Shown: positions 10,851 to 21,400 of the stretch, in pieces
How the letters are laid out: each line of letters starts with the position of its first letter
Numbering within the stretch: position 1 is the first letter of the stretch
Source of the DNA: Psilocybe azurescens
Taxonomy: Eukaryota; Basidiomycota; Agaricomycetes; Agaricales; Agrocybaceae
Direction: 5' to 3'
Assembly (NCBI GenBank): GCA_023853785.1
Contig: JAJIRX010000068.1
Coordinates: 1 to 32,299 of the forward strand
DNA: 32,299 nucleotides
Program-made: the position numbers and the translations under genes
The notes under the pieces: model-generated
The model's database searches: none
What the model was told of the DNA's origin: nothing
Seen by the model: only the letters and a program-made list of their open reading frames with translations

Positions 10851-11829
10851 CGCTTTAAGAAAATAAATGAACAGCGATCAAAGAGAAAGGTGTTCAAGTG
10901 CAAGTGCGAATAAACATAAAAGGAAATGCTCCGTGCTTCGTTGATAGGTCCGGGCTGTATGTACAAAATACTGTAAGCATGAAGTACCCACATATAGCGT
11001 GTGTTACTGCATATCAGATTGAAGTATCGTCTTTGGTCAGATCGAAAAGCTGTAACTGATGTTAGAGGTGCCAGCGTCTGGCCCAATAGTAACGTGACAT
11101 GCTATCGTTATTTTTAGAAAACAAGTATATTTACTCAGACCGCCCTTCTTCACTGTAATTCACGTTCGTTTGATATTGAGAAATACTCTCTCAACCTCGC
11201 CAGAAGGTGCACTTATAGGACGCTTTCACACGCTGTCGTCGGTGAGTCAGATAAATAACACAGCACATCACTATCTATCAGGCCGCAAGGTTCTTTGGCG
11301 CCTAATGGAGCCTCATGATCAGCATTTAAATTAAATACACAGCAGTCAGCCTTGACGGCAGCTATGTTGGCGTCTACTAAATTCCCATACATAGAAACCG
11401 GTATTCAGTGTGCTCCGGGTCAACTCCGTTCTCAATCATGTCTGACAGCTGTTTTCAATACTAATGCTGGTTAGGACCTCTTGAGCGGCAGTTGGAATCA
11501 ATATAGTTTAATTTAACCACATGCCCCGTAACATGCCTCAAGCACGTCCTTGCATGCCACCGTGCACCCCTGTCGAAGATGACTGAGATAAAATGCTCAA
11601 TGAGTATTCATTCCGAGAAGCTCTTTGTTGACTTTTATGCTAGATGGATTGCAATGGGTATTCAATAGCCCGATTCTATCTAAATGGCGGTGTTTCCATC
11701 TTCCGGTGGACGATTATAAGTTTATAGTAAGGTATCATTCAAAACATGAATACAATATACATAGAACTCTGGCTATCAAGCCTCTTTATCTCTCAAATGT
11801 GCATGCCCCATGCTGCCGGAGAAACGTGT
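10851..11829. other. Intergenic, nothing recognised
   Basis: About 1 kb of AT-rich DNA with no supported exon on either strand. It lies beyond the 3' end of the minus-strand GPI-type gene, so its right-hand part may hold that gene's 3' UTR. Confidence 0.45.
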
Positions 11830-12643
11830 TTAAGAGTTCAACAACCCTAAAAGTAATGCGAACGCGAACACGAGTATATAGCCTGTTGTTGTTTGCACAA
11901 CCGAAGATGGCGCGGCCGAGTTGGTTCCAGAGGAGCCCGTCGTCGCTGCGACCGTACCACATCCAGCTAATGTGCATTGACAACATAATTTGTAAGTTAA
12001 TTTGTCAGAATAAGGCTGGTCTTTAACCTACCGGTTTTCCAGACGTCGCAAACCTGGCTCACATCGGACGATATTGTCGAAACGCCTTTAGTTTCTACGC
12101 AGGCCTCTTCCATAAGGGAAAGGGCACCATCTGCAAGTTCGGGCATGAAAAAGGTGACAGCGGTGCCAATCCCTAAGACGATTGCGCTTGGTTTGCCGTT
12201 ATCGCATAGTTTCCCAAGGACGTCGTTGATGTCGCCATTTGTATTGCATACTTGACTAATACTGTCTTTTGATTGGGGCAGGACTGCGTAACTTGGGTTG
12301 TACCGCATACGTCTGCAAAGTTGCCGCCGATGGCAGGGCCGCATGTGTAGCAGAAGAGCCAGCTAGTTAGTTGGAAAGAGAGAGAAATCGTGAGCAATTT
12401 CACAAATCTAGGGTGCCAAATAGACACTTACGGGGTTCCATCGAACGTTTCAGGAGTATAGCACAGGCAATTCGGTGTATAAACAGGGTTGACGATACCA
12501 GCGGCTAGAGGACAGAATGTATCCGCTACCGCTGGTCCTGCATTGTCAAGAGTCCCCTGGAAGCAGGCCGACGGGCAATTGGGCTGAGCAAAGATGAGCT
12601 GAGCCAATGCCGAGAGGAGAACGAAGATAATGATGTCTGGCAT
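11830..12643 (-). CDS. Cysteine-rich secreted protein with GPI-anchor-type tail
   Basis: Three exons inferred: 12643-12432, 12362-12032 and 11966-11830, with introns 12431-12363 (GTAAGT...CTAG) and 12031-11967 (GTAGGT...TTAG). The N-terminus MPDIIIFVLLSALAQLIFAQ is a clear signal peptide. The mature part has regularly spaced Cys: NCPSACFQGTLD, FCPLAAG, NCLCYTPETFDG, LFCYTCGPAIGGNFADVCG, SCPNQ, QVCNTNGDINDVLGKLC, MEEACVETK and SQVCDVWKT. Exon 3 gives AGCGTVAATTGSSG, a Ser/Thr-rich spacer and a hydrophobic end YILVFAFALLLGLLNS, followed by TAA at 11830-11832. This is a GPI-attachment profile. One missing base in the T run 12267-12270 (minus-strand A run) is required. With it, all splice phases agree and the protein is about 226 residues. 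The early Cys pattern is loosely reminiscent of CFEM-like fungal surface proteins, but I do not assign that family. Surface location is inferred. Confidence 0.72.
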
Positions 12644-12943
12644 TCTTGACTAGGGATGAACGATGAACACTCGCCAAGGAGATTGAGATTGAGAGGCGGA
12701 CAATAAGCCTTAAATATGACATTGAGAGCATGTTATCGATTTGGCTGAATATAATACTAACAAAGTGTCAGTGCTAATCGATAAATTAGTCAACATTCAT
12801 CCTGCCCAACAGAGTTCGCCGCAGAGCGCTTATTTTTATCCAAGGTACATTGCATTTTATTTCGTCAGTAAATGGCAAGCGCCGAAGTAGATACAGTCGA
12901 GCCTAGTCGAACACTTCATAACATATACCTCTCATGACCTCCT
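12644..12943. promoter_or_regulatory. Upstream region of the GPI-type gene
   Basis: About 300 bases between the minus-strand ATG at 12643 and the next minus-strand reading frame, which stops at 12944. It should contain the promoter and 5' UTR of the secreted-protein gene. No specific motif was identified. Confidence 0.35.
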
Positions 12944-13266
12944 TTATCCATATTTTGGGTATCCACCAGGAGGTTTAGGTTGTGAGAGGTTCATTTGTAT
13001 CATACTGTAAGCGGTGGCACCGGACTCCACAAAAATAACCCAGACGTCTGCCGGGATAGTATTGAATTGCAATATGTCATTTCGACGAGCACGGTGCCTC
13101 CTTGAGGCGCATCACCATTTATATAAACCCCATTAATGTCATGAAGTAGCAATCTCGTCTGTCACATTGTGTTTCTGACATAAAATTTGAAGGCGAGCGT
13201 TGGGCGAGCGCCTAATCCGATATTCGGTGCAGTTATTTGGCCGTTAACAGAAAGAGCTAGTGGCAT
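12944..13266 (-). CDS. Unrecognised small protein, two frames plus one in-frame stop
   Basis: Minus strand. From ATG at 13266 the frame reads MPLALSVNGQITAPNIGLG then RPTLAFKFYVRNTM and meets a TGA. The same frame continues LLLHDINGVYINGDAPQGG then TVLVEMTYCN. A one-base correction near 13061-13069 then gives IPADVWVIFVESGATAYSM, IQMNLSQPKPPGG and YPKYG, with TAA at 12944-12946. Alternating hydrophobic stretches suggest a beta-rich domain of about 95 residues with a short Gly/Pro/Tyr tail. I know no family with these blocks. The frame change has the same one-missing-base sign as in the recognised genes, which favours coding. The in-frame TGA argues for decay, a missed intron or another error. 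Upstream exons may exist. Confidence 0.42.
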
Positions 13267-13384
13267 CAGGAAGTTAGCATGTTAATTGTTCGCTTTTGAC
13301 GGTTTTGAGCTTATTATAGTCAAGCAACAAGTCAACAGGTAGAAAAGTCCGAAACTAATCTATATACAGTCAGGCCCCTCTTAC

Positions 13385-13543
13385 TCAAAATCCATAACCT
13401 CTTATAACCCATAGCCCCAGCCGTCCACCGACTTGGTTTTCAGGGAATTGCATACCATAGCCCATAGGTCCGTGATAACCCATACCCCATATCCCTCCGC
13501 TGGAAAAATCCATAGGTTTGCCTACTATAGGTTGGCTTGGACC
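13385..13543 (-). pseudogene. Gly/Tyr/Met-rich tail fragment, possible paralogue of the neighbouring unknown protein
   Basis: An open minus-strand stretch of 52 codons. It begins GPSQPIVGKPMDFSSGG right after an in-frame stop that overlaps an AG, and continues GMGYHGPMGYGMQFPENQ to TGA at 13385-13387. The SQP...KP...GG order resembles the end of the next frame downstream (SQPKPPGGYPKYG), and both are rich in Gly, Tyr and Pro. It may be the tail of a second, mostly lost copy, or an upstream exon of the same gene. No start codon context or family match supports either choice strongly. Confidence 0.3.
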
Positions 13544-13701
13544 TTAATTTAGTAGTAAAATATTTACATAGTTCACCGACGGCTTGTTTGAATGATGCGC
13601 TGCAGAACCTCTTAATAGCTAAAAAATAAATGAACTTGTACTAGTTGTGATGCGCCGCCACTCTGACTGAGTAGCTAGAAAATGAGTGAAATTTTTTTAC
13701 C

Positions 13702-14061
13702 TTGAAGAACATCCCTCCTATAGCTCCTGGACCACTTGATATCCTTATTAGGAAAGGCCTTTCTAAATTTACAATATCGATTAGGACTCACAAGGACACT
13801 CTAACAGCAAGGGTAGCAAAGAGAGAAGCCATTTCATCATCTGACAAGCTCTGGTTGGATAATGAAGCAAACACTATCGACGAGGAAAATATTCTTGAAA
13901 TACTGGAGTCAGATTCAGACTACGAGCATGGGGTGGCACAGTTGATGATGCAGGGAAAGCAATTGTTCGGAAGCTCCAAATACATCAGCCATATCTATGA
14001 CTCTGCTGCCCACAAAATTGAAGCACTCCTAGGCTCATTGAACAGGAAGCTACACCTTTAG
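13702..14061 (+). CDS. Unrecognised open reading frame, 119 codons
   Basis: A continuous plus-strand frame ending in TAG at 14059-14061. Upstream it is open to a TGA at about 13687. The first codon here is TTG, so a true start must come from ATG further in or from an upstream exon. Content looks protein-like: a basic first half (KFTISIRTHKDTLTARVAKR), an acidic middle (LDNEANTIDEENILEILESD) and an amphipathic end (SHIYDSAAHKIEALLGSLNR). No signal peptide, no Cys, no domain I recognise. It could be one exon of a larger gene or a fragment of a transposon-derived protein. Confidence 0.35.
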   Translation: MKNIPPIAPGPLDILIRKGLSKFTISIRTHKDTLTARVAKREAISSSDKLWLDNEANTIDEENILEILESDSDYEHGVAQLMMQGKQLFGSSKYISHIYDSAAHKIEALLGSLNRKLHL

Positions 14062-15693
14062 GAGACCAGGACAATGAGAGATACCGCGGTGACTGACTTT
14101 TCAGACCAGAGGTATTGAAAGTCATTGTACCCTAAATCTATATGGGTAGTACAAATAATTGAAAGGAGGAGAGATTTAAGTAGAAACAAAATGAAGAGAT
14201 CTACGCTGGATAACCTCGATTTTTGGTGAGGGGGAAGCAAAGGCGACAGTTTGATTCCCATTTGCCAAAGCGTTGAGCAAAGCTGCAGCCAATCAGAACG
14301 CTCATATAGCTCCGTAGGAAACACCTAGTTCAATTGTTGATTGATGACGCGTGTAACCCGGTCACAACGACGGTGACGGTAACCTGCACCACACAGTGAC
14401 TGAGCAGAGAGCAACAGCGAGGCCATTATCGTATGATCGACTTTAATGAATGGCATGCTCCGGCCACATTCTCCAATGGCCTGTCATAACTTACCCGCGT
14501 CTCCATAGTGCTTTTGTTCTGCCCTTTCTCCAAGTCGTACCTCTTCTCATACTACCACGATCACTACTAGCACCAGCCAACTCTACGCAGGCCGCAGCAC
14601 CTCGATCCATTCTGCCCACTCAAATATCACACCAAGGCATCCGATTACCCTCAAGTGGGGCTATTTATAGGCTTTTGGACTTAAAATAAGGTGAGCTTGG
14701 TGGGATAATAAAAGCGAAAATGGGATGGCTTATTTTTGGCAGGCCCTGTGCTTCGCGGACTGCGTGCATCTGCATCACCTCAGGTAATCCGGCGGATCCA
14801 TCTTTCTCACCCTAATAGTCACTGGCTTCGGACGTGCCCAGGGCCCCAATTAGACTGAGCTCGCACCGGGTGGACGTGCGCTGCGGACGCTCCGTCGACT
14901 CGTGAACTTTTGCACGGATTGGGCATTTGGAGCTCAGGCCTGTTCTGACCGTTTTGGATCGCTAGGGGGCCGGGTTTCCCTCGCCTGCTGCGCGTTTATT
15001 TCTCTTTCTTCGTTCTGTGGACCGTTTTTCTTTTGATCGATTTTATTTTGGACTGGGTTAGGTGGAGAAGCGAAGAGAAGAAGGAAGAGATAACTGCGAA
15101 CGCAATTTGTCGTTCCATTTTTCATTTTCGATCGCCACCACCACCAACTGCCGTATCACCGTTGCCATTGCCATTGCCACTAGTGCCAGTATTGCTACTA
15201 GTGGCTGAGCGCTGAACTACTGTTACACCCTCCTCCCACATACCCACCTACTCCTATCACACGACCCCTGACTCGCAGACCACGAACCACATCCGCCTCT
15301 TTCTTCATCTCGACGTAAGTAACTCTTTGTCTGTATAGTGTTTCTGCCAATGTCTGACAACAATGATCGTGTTCAGCTCGCCGTCTTTCTTCTTTGGGCT
15401 TCGTCTTCTGGCATACTAATTCAGCCCAGTACTGGACCTGCGACAACAGCAGTCTAAACCTAAACCTTTCCTGCTCGGCGCTTGGTGATCAGCTCGTCTT
15501 CTATATACTTGACTTTCCAGGGTGACCTGCGAAACTCGTGGAGTCTCGATCATAGCAGTGTCATTGTCATTCGTCGTCACATCCGCTTTCACTTGCAGCT
15601 GGAGTTGCACTTTCGTACCCCGCACGTCCGAGTCCGCGACATATCATTCCAGTCAAAGCCGGCGCGTTCTCATAGCGATACGCACTCTCGCTG
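14062..15693. other. Intergenic and upstream region of the DUF1769 gene
   Basis: About 1.6 kb without a supported gene. The right half is rich in C and T on the plus strand, as is common in basidiomycete promoters and 5' leaders. A GTAAGT at 15314 could start a 5' UTR intron, but no acceptor can be fixed. The open frame at 14450-14689 has no recognisable content. Confidence 0.4.
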
Positions 15694-15723
15694 CACCCAC
15701 ACCCACACCCATACCCACACCCG
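15694..15723. repeat. ACACCC-type hexamer repeat in the 5' leader
   Basis: About five imperfect tandem hexamers (ACCCAC/ACCCAT variants) about 70-100 bases upstream of the DUF1769 start codon. It lies in a pyrimidine-rich leader. A simple-sequence repeat is the plainest reading. Confidence 0.7.
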
Positions 15724-15789
15724 TGGAATACCCAACGAACTCGAACTTATACCCTTCAACCCCCGTTCACCCACTCACACCTCAACATA

Positions 15790-17249
15790 ATGGCCCCGCG
15801 CCTGCGCGTCCTCGCGGGGACGTCCCCGTCCACCATGGTCCCCATCACGCACCTCGTCAACACGCCGCAGGCCCACCCGTGCGCTCGCCGCTCTTCGAGG
15901 GCGAGATCGTCGCGCATATCAAGGGGCTGACGGACGAGCGCGGCAGGGTGAGGGAGTCGGCGTATTTTGAGAGGGAGGATAGGGGCGGTGTTACGTGGAG
16001 TATTGTTGTGAGAGGTGGGTTTTGGTTGCTTAGTTTTTTCTGCGTTTTTATGGGATGATGGGGGTTGGGGGTCGGGGTTGACCTTTCGAAAGTTGGATGT
16101 TGTGAAAACTGAAGCTGACTTTTTTCTTTTATGTGGTTTTATTCGTATGAAGGCAGGTTCCTCGTACCGTACTCGGCAGACGATATATTATTTGGAAATA
16201 CCTTTGACAGGCCTTTGAAGTTGCCTTGGGGTACGAGCGCGGTGCTTAAATTCATGCAGTGCGTATTCTGTCCATCCATCATGAACATTGCATTTGCGGT
16301 TTTTTATCTGTCCTTGTCTCCTCTTATTTACTTACTTGTTTATTATTCTAGTTACATCGACCCTACACTCGAACACGACCTCACCTCGTCCAGCAAACCG
16401 TGGGCGCTGTCGCCCCTGATAGCGACGATGCCGCATTTCATGCACACGCGATCATCATCATCATCGTCGTCGTCGTCAAAACCACCTTTGATACGACCGA
16501 GTCGATCAAAGACAACAATTCGGAGCTGTACCTGGCGCTTGCGGACGAGATGGACGAGGTGGACTCGTCGTCCACCTCGTCCGGGGCGTCCTCGCGCTCT
16601 GCGTCCTCGTCTTCAGACGTCGCTTTGCCTCTCGTTTGTCCTGCCTCTTTGGACGCAGTGAAAGTTAGCAAGGCCTCCAGTTCCGGTTCCGGTTCGTCGT
16701 CGTCGTCTGGGGGCTCAGGGTTTTCTGTCAAGTCTGCGGTGCGGAAGGTGAAGCGCCGGCGGTCTGACCGCGAGGGCGGGAGGGCGAAGAGGGAGAGGGA
16801 GCTGCAGGGCTTGGAGAGTGCGAGTCAGAGGAGGAGCTATTTTGCGCAGAGGGCGAGGCGGAGGGATGTTGTTTTTGGGCCGGAGGTACGTGGTTTCTTT
16901 CTTGCTTTTGTTTTGGTTTCAGTTTCGTTCTCGTTGTCCTGCTTTTCAATTTTTTTTTAAAAAAATTGCGCGAAGTTTGATGCTTATTCCATTTACTTCT
17001 TAATCTATTACAGGACGTGATTACGACGGATTTCTGCTATGGGTTTATCAACTTTGCGCCGTCGCTTTCGTTGCAGCTTCCGGGGGCCTCTCGTTTGATC
17101 TGATGAAGTACTGGGATGGGCAGCCGGTGCGGTTTGTGTGCTGCGAGCGGGTGCCGGTGGCGACTCGGAAGGGTGGGGAACAGAGTCAGGAGCCGTGGGG
17201 CAGGATATTTTGGTGTGTGGCTATTGAGGTGGTGGATGACGAGAGTTAA
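15790..17249 (+). CDS. DUF1769 / UPF0590 family protein
   Basis: Four exons: 15790-16014, 16153-16258, 16352-16885 and 17014-17249. The start is ATG at 15790 (MAPRLRVLAGTSPSTMVPIT). Family blocks in order: SPLFEGEIVAHIKG, RFLVPYSADDILFGNTFDRP, LKLPWGTSAVLKFMHYIDPT, LEHDLTSSSKPWALSPLIA, a long Ser/acidic spacer, SYFAQRARRRDVVFGPE, then FCYGFINFAPSLSLQLPGG, LSFDLMKYWDGQPVRFVC and IFWCVAIEVVDDES to TAA. Blocks FDRPLKLPWG, CYGFINF and KYWDGQPVRFVC identify DUF1769, a conserved fungal family of unknown function. Three one-base corrections are needed: C run 15876-15878, T run near 16487-16489 and G run 17082-17086. With them all splice phases agree and the protein is about 367 residues. The spacer is enriched in Ser and Asp and is likely disordered. 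Confidence 0.92.
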
Positions 17250-18478
17250 GGGTAAGAGATGTAGAGATGTAATGGAACGGAACGGAAGGGACATTTTTGG
17301 ATTACGGATGTAATATTATATACGTACCTATTTGGTTTTTTGATTGATATAGATGGAATCTTTTGGATCTTTTGGATGTGAGTGGAATGGAAGGGAAGGG
17401 AAGAGGAAACCAATGGTGGGGTTGAGAGGAGGACCCACATAGCCCCTAGATCGAAGTTTGGGTCCCTACAGAAATCAATGGGCTAGGATTGCGCAGTATA
17501 TCCGGTCACAGCCTCTAGCGCTAAGTGGTATCCGTGTACTAGGCTTGGTAGGGTAGTGTTGGGACCATGAACGCCTCGTTGCATGAATGTGTTCCGACCC
17601 ATGGACTATTTTAGAGGTCGAGTTGTATGTAGTTACGTCATATTTTTGTTTTGTTTTTTATGATGTCACTGTGGTGTAGGCGAGGCTCCTGGGTGATGAT
17701 CCGCGCAAAGGCACCACTGTCTCTTGTGAAAAAGATTAGAGTCGCAAGAGTTGTTGTTGTTTTCGTTGCGGGCGAAACGACGGTCCTTAGCGGGGATGAC
17801 TGAGTTTTAAAAGTTATAAAGTTGTGTTTGTCTTGAATTCCTCTCTGATCGGGGAAGACAATTGGCTTTCATTGGCTGTGTAAGGTATATGTTACAGAAA
17901 GGACGCCCACTCTGCAAGCCGGCCGCTTTCCACCCTGAATCCATGCCGAGCCATATACCACCTGAACCTTGCTGCTGCATCTAGTAGCTGTTGTCCTAAT
18001 TCAATCCCAGGTCCAAGTTCACAACGTAACGCTTACTGCTTACGACGGCAAAGACCGTTAATCTCCTTTTACTTGACTTCAATCCGCCTTCTAACAACCA
18101 ACCGGCGACCATAGAACAAAACTTAAATTGCAAGGTTGACTCGTCGCTCACACACGGCAGGTGAGGACAGAAATCGCGTCGTCTTTCGTTCTGTGTCTTC
18201 ACACATGTCAAGGTGCTAATTTTGTTTCACTCCAATCAGTGTTCGTACCGGAGCCACCATTCCAACTTGTTGCACCCAGGTCATCATTACGGCTTGGACC
18301 TCGAGGCGTTCAGATTACCCTTTTCTTCCCACATTACATCGCCAATTCGTCCACTCCCCCCTGCCGTTGTAAAAGACACTTGATTGTCTGTTAACGTCGT
18401 CATCTCTTTTGGCCTTTCCTTTTACATTATACGGATTGGATATACTGTGTCGTTGACACCCAACAAACTAACTTGCAC
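17250..18478. other. Intergenic between DUF1769 and PH-domain genes
   Basis: About 1.2 kb. It holds the 3' end of the DUF1769 transcript and the promoter and leader of the PH gene. No gene recognised. Open frames at 18161-18394 and 18384-18773 run through the leader and across the first PH intron without family content. Confidence 0.5.
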
Positions 18479-21400
18479 ATGGATGTTTCCATCCAACCTG
18501 TTGTGTCGCCCGTGCCCAGCGCTCATAATGGACGTCCGCATCCGCAATCCAAGGTCAGTAAATCCTCTTTGTTATATGCGCCCGTCTCCTCTCTGCTCTT
18601 GTGGATGGCTTGGAATGTGTTCCTTACCTCTTTCTGTCTCTGTCTTTTCTTTTTCTGCAGGCACGGACGAACACGACGACGAACAAGCTATCCCAGACGA
18701 TATCATCTTTGAAAGGCATCATCCGGATTCCGAACCGAAGGAAACACTCTGCCTCTGCTGCTGCGAGGGATGATGCGGATACGCTCTCTGTCAAGTCTAC
18801 GTTGCTCGCGCGGCCGTATGGTGCGAGCAAATATAATACCACGACGCAGCAGCATCTGAGGACGAGGAGCACGGCGACGGACAGCAGCCTCGGCGCGCCT
18901 AACTCCACACCCGGGCTCGACGCGCACGACAACGACGACGACGAACGGCGGAGGAGGAGGAACGACCCGTATGCGCGCTTCTCTCGCGGCGCCGGTGCGA
19001 GGGACGAGGGGCTGAAGCCGTACATGTCGCAGCCTATGCTCGGCGCTGAGCTCTCGCGCCGCGGCGGCAACGGCGGCAGCGGGAGAGCGTCGTTCGAGGA
19101 CCGGTTTTCGTACGATTCCGAGTCGGGTGGGTCGGGCTCTGCGTCGGGTTCGGGGTCGCCGGTTGGGGATAGGGAGAAGAAGGAGAAGGAGGAGACGCCT
19201 GTGGCTTTGCCGTTGCCGTTTGAGAGCGCTCCTGGTCCTCGTCCGCCGTCGGCACCTGCACTCGTGCATGTGCCAGGATCTCTGGCTGCGACTTCGCCCC
19301 TGGCTTTGCCCTCGCCGTCGCTTGCGCCGTCTCCTCTGTCGGTTCCGCATTTTCCTGCTTTCTCTTTTCCTCCTTCATCGACGTTGCCCCATGTTAAATC
19401 AACATCTAGATCTAACCCCAGCCTGAATCCTAGCAGTGTTAATCCGACGAACTCGGCTGGAGCAGCACCGACGCCTCCGCTTAGACATGCGAAGAAATTC
19501 TCGGTTGAGGTGCGCTGCTTGGAAGTACGCATATCGGACGCTCGGCCGTTGGGCTCAAGGGGAGGGGGGAGGGGGAGGAGAGGAGAATGGGCCGCAGAGT
19601 CAAAGCCACCCTCAAGCTCAAGCTCGAAAGGGCGATCAGCGTAATGATGATGGCTCTGGAGATGGGCCTGGTGGTGTTACTTCGATTTCCACCATTGCTA
19701 CCAACAACAACACCAGAACCAACACTATCGACAACATTGGCGCTATCAACAACAACACTATTTCAACTGCTGCTACCACTGATGCTACCACTGCTTCATC
19801 TACTACTTCAAGTTCTAATATACATAAAGTGATATCTCACCCAGCACCACCACCATCATCGTCATCATCATCATCGTTACGATCGCACAAGCAGAACAGA
19901 TTAGCGCCGCCTGTTCCCAGCCGGGCTCTGCCCCCTCCTCCACTACCACCAGCGGCCTCTAAATCTGCGTCAGCCACCACGGATACGACCGCGAACGCGA
20001 ACACCAACACGGAGAAGAAGGAGAAGGAGGCTAGTGCCGTTTCGTCCCGGGCTGGCGGTGCACTTTCGAATCACGGCGATGCAGGAGACGACGAGGCGAC
20101 CCGCAATATCACTAATATCACTAAAGACACTGGGCCATCCCCACCCCCATCCCCGTCCCCGTCCCTGCTGGCCACCCCGCGCCCGACGTACATCCAGCCC
20201 CCATACTCACACTCACTACGTCCACGTCCGACCGGCCCGCGTTGTTATCGACCTCGATATCGTCCTCGTCGACGTCGACGTCCGCGTCCACGCCCACAGA
20301 GAAGATGGCGCCCCGCCTGAAGCGTCCGCCGCCGAACCACCGGTTCAGCATGACGTTCTCGAGCAGCATGGGCGGCCTGCCTGCGCTGCCTGTGTTGCCG
20401 CTGCCCGGGCTGGGGACGTTGTCTGCGCGGAATGGTGCTGGTGCTGGTGCTGGTTCGAGCTCGAGCGCGAATTCGGGGTCAGGAACGGGTGGTGGGGCGG
20501 GAACAGCGACGGAGGCGCGGGGCAAGGCGCTGAGTGCAATGCCGGCACTGCCGCTGCAGGGCGCGAGCCGGGGTGTGGGTGCGCATGAGGAGATGGATGA
20601 TGGCGAGGAGGAAGACGATGATGATGACGACGATGAGGAGGAAGAGGGCAGGTATCGGGGCCATGCGTTTTTGGACGTGGACACCCCTTCGCGCGCGAGC
20701 TTTAGCAGCGAGATGACGACGAGCAGCAGCGAAGCGGGCGGGGATGGTGATGTTCATGCGGAGGGGGGAGGAGGAGGAGGAGGAGGATCCGGATAGGACG
20801 ATTAGCTCGAGTGCGAGTGGGACGATGGCTACGGCTGGGTCGAGTTCGAGCTCGCGTTCTGCGGGTGGCAGCAGCGATGCGAGTTACCGGCACAGGCTTT
20901 ATCATCAACAGCAGCAGCAGCAGCAGCAGCAACAACAACAGCAACAACATCGACTACTGCAGTATGCTCGTGAAGAGGAGGAGGACGAGGACGAGGATGC
21001 GGACTCGAGGAGCACAGCGTCCCGCTCGTCGTCGTACAAGACGGCGCCGGCCTCCGCGCCACCCTCGATGCCCCCTTCTCCGTCCTCTGTTCCACCGCTG
21101 CCGTTGCCCCAGATCTCGACCTCCTCTTCGACCTCGTCCTCGCTGTCCTCCTCGCACGCGCACGCGCACTCCAATGTATCCAGACCGTCCCCGCTGGAGC
21201 CCTACTTCGGCGACCCCACGCGCCCGCCGGACAAGCGCTTCTCGCGCACGCCGCATCTGCCGCCTGTGGAGACGTCGCGGTTGGATCTGGATCTGTCGTT
21301 TCTTGATAGGGATCCGGAAGAGGAGGCGGGGACAGGGAAAGGCAAGGACAAGGGGAATGGGAAGGGAAAGGGGAAGGGCAGAGCGCAGCAGAGGCTTACG

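Noticed and set aside
18624..19532. Open minus-strand frame of about 300 codons opposite the PH gene
   Set aside because: It is antisense to a GC-rich, Ser/Pro-rich exon with a spliced, longer and family-supported sense protein. Such antisense frames are expected from GC-biased codon use, and it has no domain blocks.
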